From Actinomadura graeca (GTDB lineage: Bacteria; Actinomycetota; Actinomycetes; Streptosporangiales; Streptosporangiaceae), in assembly GCF_019175365.1 (NCBI RefSeq), contig NZ_CP059572.1:1240001-1304000 (forward strand): 64,000 bases of DNA, written 5' to 3'. Each line of letters begins with the position of its first letter. Within the stretch, counting starts at the first letter, position 1. The notes beneath the pieces are model-generated. The model worked only from the letters and a program-made list of their open reading frames with translations. It was not told the origin of the DNA and ran no database searches. Positions 42,231-50,715 of the stretch are shown one piece after another. The translations under genes were made by a program, and so were the position numbers.

Positions 42231-42917
42231 GTGAGCGAGCGTCCCTATGTGCTGCTGAGCTGTGCGATGTCCGTCGACGGGTACATCGACGACGCGACGC
42301 CCGAGCGGCTGCGGTTGTCGAGCCCGGCGGACTTCGACCGGGTCGACGCGGTGCGCGCCGGCTGCGACGCGATCCTGGTGGGGGCGGGCACGGTCCGCGC
42401 CGACGACCCCCAGCTCCTGATCCGCTCGCCCGCGCGCAAGGAGCAGCGCGCGGCGCGCGGGATGCCGCCCGACCTGACGAAGGTGACGCTGACCTGGAGC
42501 GGGGACCTGGACCCGGCCGCGCGGTTCTTCACCACGGGCGCCTCCCCGAAGCTCGTCTACGCCCCGGCGGACACCGCGGGCGGCCTCGCCGGGCGGCTGG
42601 ACGGCCTCGCCGAGGTCATCGACGCGGGCGAGCCGCTCACCCTCGACACCGTCCTCGGCGACCTCGCGGCGCGCGGCGTCCGGCGGCTGATGGTGGAGGG
42701 CGGCGGCGGGATCCACACGCTGTTCCTGACCGCCGGGGCGGTGGACGAGCTCCAGCTCGTCGTGGCGCCGTTCTTCATCGGCGACCCGTCCGCGCCGAGG
42801 TTCGTCGGCTCCGGCGTGTTCCCCCAGTCCCCGGACCGCCCGATGCGCCTGGAGGAGATCACCCGCATCGGCAACCTGGCGCTGCTGCGCTTCCTCACCG
42901 GGGCCGGTCGTGGATGA
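42231..42917 (+). CDS. RibD C-terminal-like reductase (dihydrofolate reductase family)
   Basis: 228 residues. The RibD_C/DHFR-like fold is shown by VLLSCAMSVDGYIDD, the NADPH-site stretch GCDAILVGAGTVRADDPQLLIR, LMVEGGGGIHTLFL and VDELQLVVAPFFIGD. In riboflavin synthesis this domain reduces the ribosyl side chain of the deaminated pyrimidine; free-standing versions also serve antibiotic or folate-like pathways. GTG 42231 is 6 nt after TAGGCT (42219-42224), hence likely leaderless. It overlaps the deaminase gene by 8 bp. Confidence 0.88.
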   Translation: MSERPYVLLSCAMSVDGYIDDATPERLRLSSPADFDRVDAVRAGCDAILVGAGTVRADDPQLLIRSPARKEQRAARGMPPDLTKVTLTWSGDLDPAARFFTTGASPKLVYAPADTAGGLAGRLDGLAEVIDAGEPLTLDTVLGDLAARGVRRLMVEGGGGIHTLFLTAGAVDELQLVVAPFFIGDPSAPRFVGSGVFPQSPDRPMRLEEITRIGNLALLRFLTGAGRG

Positions 42918-43356
42918 CCTCGGCTGGCTCGCCCTGGCCTGTGACCTGGCGCGCCTGTGCCCGCCGTCGGCGACGGCGTTCTCGGTCGGCGCCGTCATCG
43001 TGGACGCGGACGGGCGGGAGCTCGCGCGGGGCTTCTCCCGCGAGGGCGACCCCCACGACCACGCCGAGGAGGCCGCGCTCGCCAAGGCGGGCGCCCTCGC
43101 CGGGGGCCGCGGGGACCTGGAGGGCGCGACCGTCTACAGCTCGCTGGAACCGTGCGGTGACCGCGCCTCACGCCCCCGCCCGTGCGCGGAACTGATCGTC
43201 GCGTCCGGCGCCGCCCGCGTCGTGTTCGCCTGGCGGGAACCGGCCCTGTTCACGTCGGGTACGGGCGCGGAGATCCTCACCGCGGCGGGCGTCGAGGCGG
43301 TCGAGCTGCCGGAGCTCGCCGACCGCGCCCGCGAACCCAACACCCACCTGCTCTGA
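42910..43356 (+). CDS. RibD N-terminal-like CMP/dCMP-type deaminase
   Basis: 148 residues. Zinc deaminase motifs HAEEAAL (His51, Glu53) and EPCGDRASRPRPCAELI (Cys82, Cys92). The Cys-Cys spacing is one residue longer than the classic RibD PCxHxGRTPPC, and the His of that motif is Asp. It probably deaminates a diaminopyrimidine or similar base, with the preceding reductase as partner. GTG 42910 overlaps the reductase stop by 8 bp. The order reductase-then-deaminase is the reverse of fused RibD. A hairpin follows at 43378. Confidence 0.87.
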   Translation: MDDLGWLALACDLARLCPPSATAFSVGAVIVDADGRELARGFSREGDPHDHAEEAALAKAGALAGGRGDLEGATVYSSLEPCGDRASRPRPCAELIVASGAARVVFAWREPALFTSGTGAEILTAAGVEAVELPELADRAREPNTHLL

Positions 43357-43377
43357 CCACCGGCCCTCGCTGCGACC

Positions 43378-43400
43378 GGGGTGGTTCTCCCCACCACCCC
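43378..43400. terminator. Hairpin terminator after the reductase/deaminase operon
   Basis: GGGGTGGT (43378-43385) and ACCACCCC (43393-43400) form a perfect 8-bp stem with a 7-nt loop, 21 bp after the deaminase stop. The remaining roughly 105 bp to the convergent gene hold nothing recognisable. Confidence 0.6.
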
Positions 43401-43507
43401 GCAAGCCGGAACCGCCCGCAAGCCCGCCCCAAAAGATCGCCGTCCAACCCCGAACACAGGATTGCGGCAGGCTCCCGCCGGGATGCCCCGGACTCCCCCG
43501 GCCGGGG

Positions 43508-44443
43508 TCAGCGCAGCGGCGACACCGTCCAGCCGTGGCGGTCGCGGCAGCCTCGCACCGCCTCCGCGGACGCGGCGCCCGTGACCAGCAGGCGGACGCC
43601 CGGCACCGGCACCGCGTCGTGGTCGAACGCGATGGCGCGGAGGTCGGCGGGTGTCACCACCGCGGCCGTCGCACGATGCCGCAGGATCGCGTCGAGCAGC
43701 GCGCGGGCGCCGCCGCCGGGGACACCGACCAGCAACGCTCCCTGGGTGAGACACAGGTCGGCGAGCCCGATCCACGTCGGCATGGGGACGTCCCGCCCGC
43801 ACACGGCCAGCACGTCGCCGTCACCGACCCCGGCCACGCCCGCCAGCCGGTCCAGGTCGGCGAGCCGGTCGGCGTGGGACATCTCCTCGGACGGCCCCCA
43901 CAGCCGCAGCGCGGGGTCGCGGAGCGGGTCGGGAGGCGGGACGGGGAACGGCTCGCCGGAACCCCCGTCCATGAGGCGGCCGAACGCCGTCGCACCCGGC
44001 ACGTCCCCGAACGCGAAGACCTGCCGGACGTAGGAGCGCTCCGCGGCGGCCATGGCAGGCGGGGCGCCCTCCGCGCCGACCAGCAGGAACCGGGCGCCGC
44101 ACTCGTTCATCATCGCGGCGAGCTCGGCGACGGGCGCGCCGGCCCGCAGCGGGGCGGGCACGGCCCCTGCGGCGGTGACGGCGTGGACGGCCAGGGCGAG
44201 GTCGCAGACGCCGGTCACGTGGACGGCGCCGACGTCGCCGGGCCGGACGCCGTGGCGCCGCAGGCCGCACGCGGCGGCCGGGACCGACGCGGCGAACCGC
44301 GCGTAGCCGATCTCCCGCTCCGGGTCGGCGAGGGCGCGCCGGTCGCCGTACCGGGCGGCGTTGTCGGCCGCGGCGCCCAGCACTGCGCGGGTCACCGTGG
44401 TCCCGGAAACGGTCGGCGGGGCGGCGGTGTCTCCGTCGGGCAT
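43508..44443 (-). CDS. Truncated AMP-ligase (acyl-CoA synthetase)-like protein
   Basis: 311 residues. The N-terminal subdomain of adenylate-forming enzymes is recognisable (RYGDRRALADPEREIGYARFA, GVRPGDVGAVHVTGVCDLALAVHAVTAAGAVPAPL). It ends before the A5 region and has no C-terminal domain. The A3 phosphate loop (S/T-SGTTGxPKG) is absent, replaced by LWGPSEEMSHADRL. Catalysis therefore looks impossible alone; it may be a decayed gene or a non-catalytic partner of the next gene upstream (44509-45678), which is degenerate in a similar way. ATG 44443 is 6 nt after TACCGT on the minus strand (leaderless). Confidence 0.7.
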   Translation of the reverse strand: MPDGDTAAPPTVSGTTVTRAVLGAAADNAARYGDRRALADPEREIGYARFAASVPAAACGLRRHGVRPGDVGAVHVTGVCDLALAVHAVTAAGAVPAPLRAGAPVAELAAMMNECGARFLLVGAEGAPPAMAAAERSYVRQVFAFGDVPGATAFGRLMDGGSGEPFPVPPPDPLRDPALRLWGPSEEMSHADRLADLDRLAGVAGVGDGDVLAVCGRDVPMPTWIGLADLCLTQGALLVGVPGGGARALLDAILRHRATAAVVTPADLRAIAFDHDAVPVPGVRLLVTGAASAEAVRGCRDRHGWTVSPLR

Positions 44444-44508
44444 GCGCAGACGGTACGCCCCGCGCCCGGCGCGCCACATCCGAAGAAGTGTGTACGTACG
44501 TGTGCAGC

Positions 44509-45678
44509 TCACGGCCGCGGACCGAGTCGCCCGAGGATGAACACGCGGCCGTGGTCGTCGGCGAAGGCCGCGTCACCGGTGGGAATCCACCGCGCCGTAT
44601 CCGGGACCCGCACGCACAGCTCGCCCCGATGGTAGGACGCCTGGACGGCACGCGTCCGCGGGTGGACGATCCGCCAGGACACCCCGGGCAGCCCGCGCCC
44701 GACCGAGTCCAGCGCGCCCTCCTCGGCGGCCCACAGGTTGAGGTGGGTGAGCCCGGCGGCCTCGGCCATCCCGTACGCCCTGCGGACGGGGCACCCGACC
44801 CGCGCCGCCGCCGCGCGGGCGTCGTCGGCGGCGAGCGGCCCCCCGGCGGCGACGACCGTGCGCAGGGAACCCAGGTCGAAGTGGGTGGCGCCGCGTTCAC
44901 GGGCGAGCGCCTCGACAAGCGCCGGCGGCAGCACGGCCACCGTCGCCCGATGGTCCTGGACGGCGCGCAGCAGGTCGTGGCGGCCCGCGTCCGGCAGGGC
45001 GACGACGGTGGCACCGAGCCGCAGCACCGGGTTGAGGACGCCGTTCAACCCGAGCGCGCCTGTGAACGGCAGCGCGGTCAGCACGGTGTCGGCGCCACCG
45101 ATCAGCCCCGCGTCGGCCACGCGGACCAGCCCCGCGACGACCTCCGCGTGCGTCAGCCGCACCAGACGCGGGGGCCCGCCCCCCACGCCGACGGCCAGGG
45201 CGGTGTCGCGTGCGGGATCGGCCCGCACCTCCGGCGCGGCGGCCCGGCCGCCCGCCCGGCCGCCGAGCCCGAGCACCCTCTCCACCCCCGCCGCCTTGAC
45301 CGCCCTCAGGAACCGGCCGCTTGGCGCCGCCCCCGCGATCACCGTCCGCACCCGCGCGGCGTCCAGCAGCCCGGCCGGATCCGAGGCGCGAAGCGGCAGC
45401 GGCACCGCACCCGCCGCCAGCACCGCGTGCAGGGCGATGGCGAACTCGGGGCCGTCCGCCAGGTGCAGTCCCACCACATCACCCGGCTCGACCCCCTCCC
45501 CCGCCAGCGCCGCCGACGCCGGCGCCACCTCCGCGGCGAGCGCCGCATGGGTGATGGAACGCCCGGACACCGCGTCCACCACCGCGCGCCGCTTTCCGTG
45601 AACAGCGCGTCCGGGACGCAGAACCGCCTCCGTCACCGTCACCGCGGGATAGGCCGCACCGGAATCGTGAGAGATCAT
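44509..45678 (-). CDS. AMP-binding enzyme-like protein lacking P-loop and C-terminal domain
   Basis: 389 residues. Adenylate-forming fold: RRAVVDAVSGRSITHAALAAEV, GDVVGLHLADGPEFAIALHAVLAAGAVPLPLRASD, FGAL-like ALPFTGALGLNGVLNPVLRLGATVV, A5 RRAYGMAEAAGLT, A7 IPTGDAAFADDHGRVFILGR. The A3 loop is degenerate (VGGGPPRLVRLTHAEV), and the roughly 100-residue C-terminal domain with the catalytic Lys is missing. It is tandem with another truncated member (65-bp gap). ATG 45678 lies 7 nt after TAGCGT on the minus strand. It could be a binding or carrier-recognition protein, or could be decaying. Confidence 0.72.
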   Translation of the reverse strand: MISHDSGAAYPAVTVTEAVLRPGRAVHGKRRAVVDAVSGRSITHAALAAEVAPASAALAGEGVEPGDVVGLHLADGPEFAIALHAVLAAGAVPLPLRASDPAGLLDAARVRTVIAGAAPSGRFLRAVKAAGVERVLGLGGRAGGRAAAPEVRADPARDTALAVGVGGGPPRLVRLTHAEVVAGLVRVADAGLIGGADTVLTALPFTGALGLNGVLNPVLRLGATVVALPDAGRHDLLRAVQDHRATVAVLPPALVEALARERGATHFDLGSLRTVVAAGGPLAADDARAAAARVGCPVRRAYGMAEAAGLTHLNLWAAEEGALDSVGRGLPGVSWRIVHPRTRAVQASYHRGELCVRVPDTARWIPTGDAAFADDHGRVFILGRLGPRP

Positions 45679-45785
45679 TGCGCTGACGCTAGATCCGCCA
45701 CCCGTTCAAGACATGCTCCGAACCAAGCAACCAACGTCGTATCCGCGACCCGCCCCCTGCGTACACACCAGATCAGCCCCGGCGA

Positions 45786-46240
45786 GGGTGGGGCGGCGTC
45801 TCAGGAGTCGTTCGCCCGGTCGTTGCCCACCGCCCAGACGGCTATCTGAGCGCGCGAGGCGAAACCCAGCTTGGTGAGAATATTCGTGACATGCCGCGCG
45901 ACGGTCGCAGGACTGATCACCAGCTCGTCCGCGATCCCGCGATTGCTAAGACCCCGCGCCACCAGCCTGACAACCTGCCACTCGCGAGGGATGAGAACCC
46001 CGTTCCCGGCGTGGGTGGGGCGGCGTCTCAGGAGTCGCTCGCCCGGTCGTTCCCAACAGCCCAAACGGCTATCTGAGCGCGCGAGGCGAAACCCAGCTTG
46101 GTGAGAATATTCGTGACATGCCGCGCGACGGTCGCAGGACTGATCACCAGCTCATCCGCGATCCCGCGATTGCTAAGACCCCGCGCCACCAGTGCGACGA
46201 CCTCCTGCTCGCGGGGGGTGAGGAATCCCGTTCCCGGCCT
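45786..46240. repeat. Tandem duplication of a LuxR HTH-coding segment
   Basis: Two copies of about 227 bp (45786-46012 and 46013-46240) lie head to tail. The central roughly 125 bp, from ACGGCTATCTGAGCGCGC to CGCGCCACCAG, is nearly identical with one clear substitution (CTCGTCCG against CTCATCCG); the flanks diverge and contain an indel. Copy 2 is the functional 3' end of the large LuxR gene. Confidence 0.85.
45801..46064 (-). pseudogene. Duplicated C-terminal LuxR HTH fragment
   Basis: 87 codons ending in an HTH almost identical to the end of the adjacent LuxR protein (ARGLSNRGIADELVISPA through VGNDRA.DS, with N for S). The first roughly 23 codons read the 3' end of the neighbouring gene in another frame, and the only start is a TTG with no ribosome site. 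It is therefore most simply a remnant of a tandem duplication. The conserved HTH without frame damage leaves open a short DNA-binding protein made by translational coupling. Confidence 0.6.
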
Positions 46241-48667
46241 GGCCGGTGGCACGGAGGGGGGTTGCTTGGACGGGGTCGGCTCGCGTGGAGGCGGCACCTT
46301 CGGGGCACTGGAAGCGGCGTCGGTGCTGGGCCGGGCCGGTGGCCCCCCAGGCGGGAAGGCAGCGTCACCCGCGGGCTCGGGCGGTGGCGCCCCGCGCGGG
46401 AGGGTGGCGTCTGTGGTGGGTCGGGTCGGTGGTGTTCCTGGCGGGAGGGTGGTGTCGCTTGCGGGGGGCAACTGGCCTCCCGGACTTTGTTGGGGGGCGG
46501 GGTTGAGGGCGTAGGCGGCCGCGTCGTCGGCGGGCATGGCGCGGCCTTCGGCCCAGAACTGGGTGACTAGGGGATCGCCCAGCGTGCGGCGGATCGGGGC
46601 GAGGGTGCGTTCCTGGCGGGCGCCCGCGCCGGGGTGGCGGCCGGCGGCCTCGCGGAGGGCGGACGCGGCTCCGGCCAGCAGGACCGCGCCGCGGGCGTCG
46701 CCCTCGTGGGCGAGGAGGCCGGTGAACGCGTCCAGTGCGCGGGCCACGTCCAGCCGGATGCCGGACGAGCGGCTCAGCGTGAGGCTCTGCGCCAGGGCTT
46801 CGCGCGCGCCCGGGGCGTCCCCGCGTTCCAGGGCGACGCGGCCGAGGCCCGCCAGGGCGCGGGCCATCTCCGGGCGGGCGCCGATCTCGGCGAGGATCGG
46901 GAGGACCTCGGCGTAGTGGCCGCGGGCGGCGTCGTGGTCGCCGCGCAGCTCCGCCAGGCGGCCGAGGCCGATCATGGCGTGCGAGGCGCCCCAGAGCTGA
47001 CCGATGTCCCGCATGATCGCGGCGGCCGCGGCGAGGCGGTCGCGGGCCTCGCGGAGGCGCGACCCGCGGATCAGCAGGTAGCCGCGGGTGGCGAGGGCGT
47101 AGGCGCGGTTCCATTCCTGGCCGGGTGCGGCGGCGATGGCGTCGGCCTCGTCGAGCCGGGCGACGGCGTCGGCCGTGCGGCCCGCGCGGGTGAGCGCCTC
47201 GGCGATCGTGATCAGCGAGGACGCGGTCATGAAGTCGTCGCCGGACGCGCGGCAGGGGCCGAGCGCCTCCTCGGCGTACCGCTGCGCCTGCGTGAAGTCG
47301 CGGACGCCGGCGGCGAGCTGCGCCCGCCCGGCGAGTCCGGCGCCGAGGACGCCGGCGGGGAGCGCCGGGCCCCGGGCCAGGAACCTGTCGGTCCACTCGG
47401 CCCATTCGGCGACCCGGCCCCGGACGATCCAGTACGACCGCAGCGCGGTGCAGATCCGCAGGCCTTCCTCGATGTCGCCGCGTTCCAGCGACCAGGAGAG
47501 CGCGGCGCGGACGTTGCCGAGCTCCGCGTCGTACAGGCGGAAGAGCGCGACCCGCTCCTGCCAGGATCCGGGGATCTCCGCGACGGCGATCTCGCCGTGC
47601 CGTTCGGCGGCCTCCAGGACCGCGTCGCGGTGCCGGAGCCGGAATTGCGCGTCCTCCCCCGCCGCTTCCAGCCGCTCGGCCGCGTACTCGCGGATGCTGT
47701 CGAGCAGCCGGAACCGGACCTCGCCCGCGGCCTCCCCCGTGACGGTGACGAGGGACTTGTCGACCAGGGCGGTGAGGAGGTCGAGGACCTCGCCGGTGTC
47801 GAGGACGTCGTCGCCGCAGACCTGCTCGGCCTGGTCGAGGGTCCAGCCCGCGAAGACCGACAGGCGGCGCAGCAGCGTCCTCTCCGGGCCGTCGAGGAGG
47901 TCGTGGCTCCAGTCGATCGCGGCGCGCAGCGTGCGCTGGCGGATCGGGGCCGACCGGTCGCCCGCGCTCAGCAGCCGGAAACGGTCGGCGAGGCGCCGCG
48001 CGATCTGCTCGACCGACAGGACGCGCACGCGGGCGGCTGCCAGCTCCAGAGCCAGCGGCACGCCGTCCAGGGCCCGGGTGACCTCCTCGACGGCGCGCGT
48101 GCGGTCGAATCCCGGGCGCGCGGCCCGGGCCCGCTCGACGAACAGGCGGGCCGCCTCGTCCGGTTCCAGGGGCGGCACCCGCCAGACGTTCTCGCAGGGC
48201 AGCCGCAGCGGCTCGCGGCTGGTGGCGAGGACGCGGAGCCGGCGGCAGCGCGCGAGCAGCATCCCGGTCAGGGCGGCGCACTCGTCGACGACGTGCTCGC
48301 AGTTGTCCAGGACGAGCAGCACCGACGGCCCGTCCAGGGCGTCCATGAGCGTCTCCGCGAGCGGGCGGTCGTCCTCCTCGGCGATGTCCAGGACGGCGGC
48401 GACGCGCCGGGCGATCGGCTCGGGCGTCCCGTCGGGACGGACGTCGGCCAGCTCCACGAACCACACGCCCTCGGGGTGGACGGAGACCATCGCGTGGGCG
48501 ACGTGCAGCGCCAGCCTGGTCTTGCCGATGCCGCCGGGGCCGCAGAGGGTGACGGCCCGCATGTCCTCCAGCAGACGGCGGAGGTCGCCCACGTCGCGGT
48601 CGCGGCCGACGAACGCGTTGGGTTCGGCCGGGAGGTTGGTCCTCGCGGGAGTGTTCAGCGTCGTCAT
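46028..48667 (-). CDS. Large ATP-binding LuxR-family regulator (LAL/AfsR-like)
   Basis: 879 residues. NB-ARC-type ATPase: P-loop GPGGIGKT (43-50), LLVLDNCEHVVDEC (Walker B) and VLATSREPLRL. A winged helix and tetratricopeptide-like helices follow (about 370-720). Next comes a roughly 85-residue Pro/Thr/Asp linker made of imperfect repeats (TTDATLPRGAPPP-like), and finally a LuxR HTH LTPREQEVVALVARGLSNRGIADELVISPATVARHV. Such proteins switch on secondary-metabolite or catabolic genes in response to ATP and a ligand. ATG 48667 is preceded by GGGAG. The 3' end has been duplicated downstream. Confidence 0.9.
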   Translation of the reverse strand: MTTLNTPARTNLPAEPNAFVGRDRDVGDLRRLLEDMRAVTLCGPGGIGKTRLALHVAHAMVSVHPEGVWFVELADVRPDGTPEPIARRVAAVLDIAEEDDRPLAETLMDALDGPSVLLVLDNCEHVVDECAALTGMLLARCRRLRVLATSREPLRLPCENVWRVPPLEPDEAARLFVERARAARPGFDRTRAVEEVTRALDGVPLALELAAARVRVLSVEQIARRLADRFRLLSAGDRSAPIRQRTLRAAIDWSHDLLDGPERTLLRRLSVFAGWTLDQAEQVCGDDVLDTGEVLDLLTALVDKSLVTVTGEAAGEVRFRLLDSIREYAAERLEAAGEDAQFRLRHRDAVLEAAERHGEIAVAEIPGSWQERVALFRLYDAELGNVRAALSWSLERGDIEEGLRICTALRSYWIVRGRVAEWAEWTDRFLARGPALPAGVLGAGLAGRAQLAAGVRDFTQAQRYAEEALGPCRASGDDFMTASSLITIAEALTRAGRTADAVARLDEADAIAAAPGQEWNRAYALATRGYLLIRGSRLREARDRLAAAAAIMRDIGQLWGASHAMIGLGRLAELRGDHDAARGHYAEVLPILAEIGARPEMARALAGLGRVALERGDAPGAREALAQSLTLSRSSGIRLDVARALDAFTGLLAHEGDARGAVLLAGAASALREAAGRHPGAGARQERTLAPIRRTLGDPLVTQFWAEGRAMPADDAAAYALNPAPQQSPGGQLPPASDTTLPPGTPPTRPTTDATLPRGAPPPEPAGDAAFPPGGPPARPSTDAASSAPKVPPPREPTPSKQPPSVPPARPGTGFLTPREQEVVALVARGLSNRGIADELVISPATVARHVTNILTKLGFASRAQIAVWAVGNDRASDS

Positions 48668-48868
48668 GCTCCCTGCCGTGTCCGAAGGGCCCGGCCTGGT
48701 GCGTTCGTATCCGGGTGCACCTCGCGGGGCCTGCGACGTCCCGTATGGCTCTCGAGCGTGAGTGTCGCATCGCTGTGCGTGTCGCGTCCGCCGTTTGGCG
48801 GTGTTCGGTCGCCGGTCCGCGCCCGCCGATTCCCCTCCGGCGGCCACGGGGCCGTACCGTAGTGCGCC

Positions 48869-50089
48869 GTGTCCCCCACCTCCGAGAACGGCTCCGGTGC
48901 GGCCGCCAGCCTGGACGACGCGCTGGTCGGCGAGGCGGTGCTGGGCGTGTACCGGCAGATGTTCGCGGCGCTGGCCCGCGACAGCGGCGCCGTCGTGGAC
49001 GATCCCGAGCTGGTGGACGTCGCCGAGACGCTGCTCGCCGCGTTCGCGGACGCGGGCGAGGAGGGGCTGGGCCGCGAGCAGATGCGGTACGTGTGCCGCC
49101 GCTATCCACCCGAGGTGTTCGAGAACCGGCTGCGGGTGCTGAAGGGGCTCGGCGCGGTCCGCGAGGTGTTCCCGAAGCCGAACCAGCTGCGCTACCGGGC
49201 GTCGTTCACCAGCGTGGTCGGGCTCATGTTCGTCCGGCGGATGATGCTGGACGGCGGGCAGAGCGAGATGCACCGGCTCCTGGCGCTGGAGCAGCTCAAC
49301 GTGGCCGACCCGCGCATGACGCCGGAGCAGGCGCGCGACGGGGCGGACGGCCTCGCCCGCGCGTTCCGGCTGTGGAGCGTCGAGCTGGTCACCCTGGCCA
49401 ACGGGACGATCGAGGAGCTGCGCGAGCAGGCGCCGAAGCTGTGGGGCACCGAGGAGATCCTGGTGCGCGCCGAGCGGCTGCACGGCGCGATCCTGCGCCG
49501 CTGGCCGCAGCTCGACCGCACCTGCACCGATCTGCGCGCCGCGATCTACTCCTACGGCGACGCGTCCCGCAGGGCGGCGGCGCGGCTGTCGGACTCGGCG
49601 GGCACGACCCGCAACCTGACCCTCCTGCCGCCGGAGACGTGGCGCACGTTCGCGCGCACCGCCTCCCGCGAGGACCTCGCGGCCGTGCTGGAGGGGTTCG
49701 TGTTCGACGCGGCGGCGCCCTGGCACGAGCCGTCGGCGGTGGTGACGGCCGTCGAGGACGGCCCGCGCGCCACCCCTGCCCGGCCCGCACCGCCGCGTCC
49801 GTCCGTCCCCGACTCGGGGCTGTCGGACGACGCCGGCTCGGACGGCGCCGCCATGGAACGGCTCCGCGAGATCGCCGAGCAGGTCCTCCGCGGCCGTGAC
49901 CGGATCGCGGTGGAGGACGTCCTTGAGCGGGACTGGGAGACGGCGCGCCGCGTGCTGGCGGACCTGGCGTCCGCGCACCTGCATCCCGAGCTGCCGTACA
50001 GGCTCGTCTGGTCGGACGGCCTGGCCGTCCGGCCGGGAGGCTCGCCCACGTGGATGTCGCCCGGCTGGTTCGAGAGGACGGCCCCGTGA
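48869..50089 (+). CDS. Kleisin-like (MukF/JetA-like) subunit of an SMC operon
   Basis: 406 residues, no database-level name recognised. The predicted layout matches MukF-type kleisins: N-terminal winged helix (about 50-112, with FENRLRVLKGLGAVREVFPKPNQLRYR), a long helical middle (about 120-275), an acidic/Pro linker, and a C-terminal winged helix (about 329-406). It is first of four genes joined by 4-8 bp overlaps and ending in an SMC ATPase. GTG 48869 lies 8 nt after TACCGT with no Shine-Dalgarno. Role inferred: bridging the SMC heads. Confidence 0.65.
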   Translation: MSPTSENGSGAAASLDDALVGEAVLGVYRQMFAALARDSGAVVDDPELVDVAETLLAAFADAGEEGLGREQMRYVCRRYPPEVFENRLRVLKGLGAVREVFPKPNQLRYRASFTSVVGLMFVRRMMLDGGQSEMHRLLALEQLNVADPRMTPEQARDGADGLARAFRLWSVELVTLANGTIEELREQAPKLWGTEEILVRAERLHGAILRRWPQLDRTCTDLRAAIYSYGDASRRAAARLSDSAGTTRNLTLLPPETWRTFARTASREDLAAVLEGFVFDAAAPWHEPSAVVTAVEDGPRATPARPAPPRPSVPDSGLSDDAGSDGAAMERLREIAEQVLRGRDRIAVEDVLERDWETARRVLADLASAHLHPELPYRLVWSDGLAVRPGGSPTWMSPGWFERTAP

Positions 50090-50715
50090 GCGTTGACCCG
50101 CAGGTTCTGGCCCGTGCCCGCGCCCGGGTTCTGGGAACGCCGGTGATGGCGGTGTCGGAGCCCGTCCCCGCCGGTGCCAACGGCGTGTCGGACGGCACGC
50201 GCGTATGGCTGCTGCCCATCTGGCCGGACGGCGCCACCCCGGCCCTCCTGGAGGAGTACGAGACGGCGCCGATGCCGCTGGACCGCGCAGGACAGGCCCG
50301 CCGCGTTCTCGCCGCCGCGCTCCGCTGCTGCTGGACGCGTCTGGACGACGCGCCCTGGCCGGGAACGCCGGCCAGGGTCGCAGACGTCCTGGAGGTCTAC
50401 GCGGGCATGTCGCGCGGTGACGCCGATCTCGCCCGCCGATGGGCCACCGGCGAGCTCCGCCGCCTCGCCGACACCGGCTGGCTGCTTTTGGACGAGCCGT
50501 CGGGCACGCTGCGCGCCGGACCCCGTGTCGCCCTGTGGGCCGACCAGTCGCTCGCGTCTCTGCGCGACCTGCTCCGCCGTCTTCCCGAACCACCCGCATC
50601 GACGCCTCCCCCGGTATCGGATCCCGCTTCCGAAGACGAGTCTGCCGCCCTCCCCGCACCCGCCGCCCCGACTTCGGCACCTGTGGATAACCCGCCGGAG
50701 GCGCTGGATGAGTGA
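50086..50715 (+). CDS. Winged-helix accessory protein 1 of the SMC operon (KITE-like?)
   Basis: 209 residues, GTG start overlapping the kleisin-like stop (GTGA). A helical N-terminal region (about 50-130) leads to a winged-helix-like stretch RRWATGELRRLADTGWLLLDEPSGTLRAGPRVALW (about 122-158), then a disordered Pro/Ala tail. No enzymatic motif, signal peptide or membrane segment is visible. Size and position fit a KITE subunit (MukE/ScpB/Nse1 class), but the assignment rests on context and secondary-structure reading. It overlaps the next gene by 8 bp. Confidence 0.6.
   Translation: MSVDPQVLARARARVLGTPVMAVSEPVPAGANGVSDGTRVWLLPIWPDGATPALLEEYETAPMPLDRAGQARRVLAAALRCCWTRLDDAPWPGTPARVADVLEVYAGMSRGDADLARRWATGELRRLADTGWLLLDEPSGTLRAGPRVALWADQSLASLRDLLRRLPEPPASTPPPVSDPASEDESAALPAPAAPTSAPVDNPPEALDE

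Noticed and set aside
46098..48862. Long plus-strand open frames opposite the LuxR regulator
   Set aside because: They lack recognisable domains and have composition typical of antisense frames in GC-rich genes.
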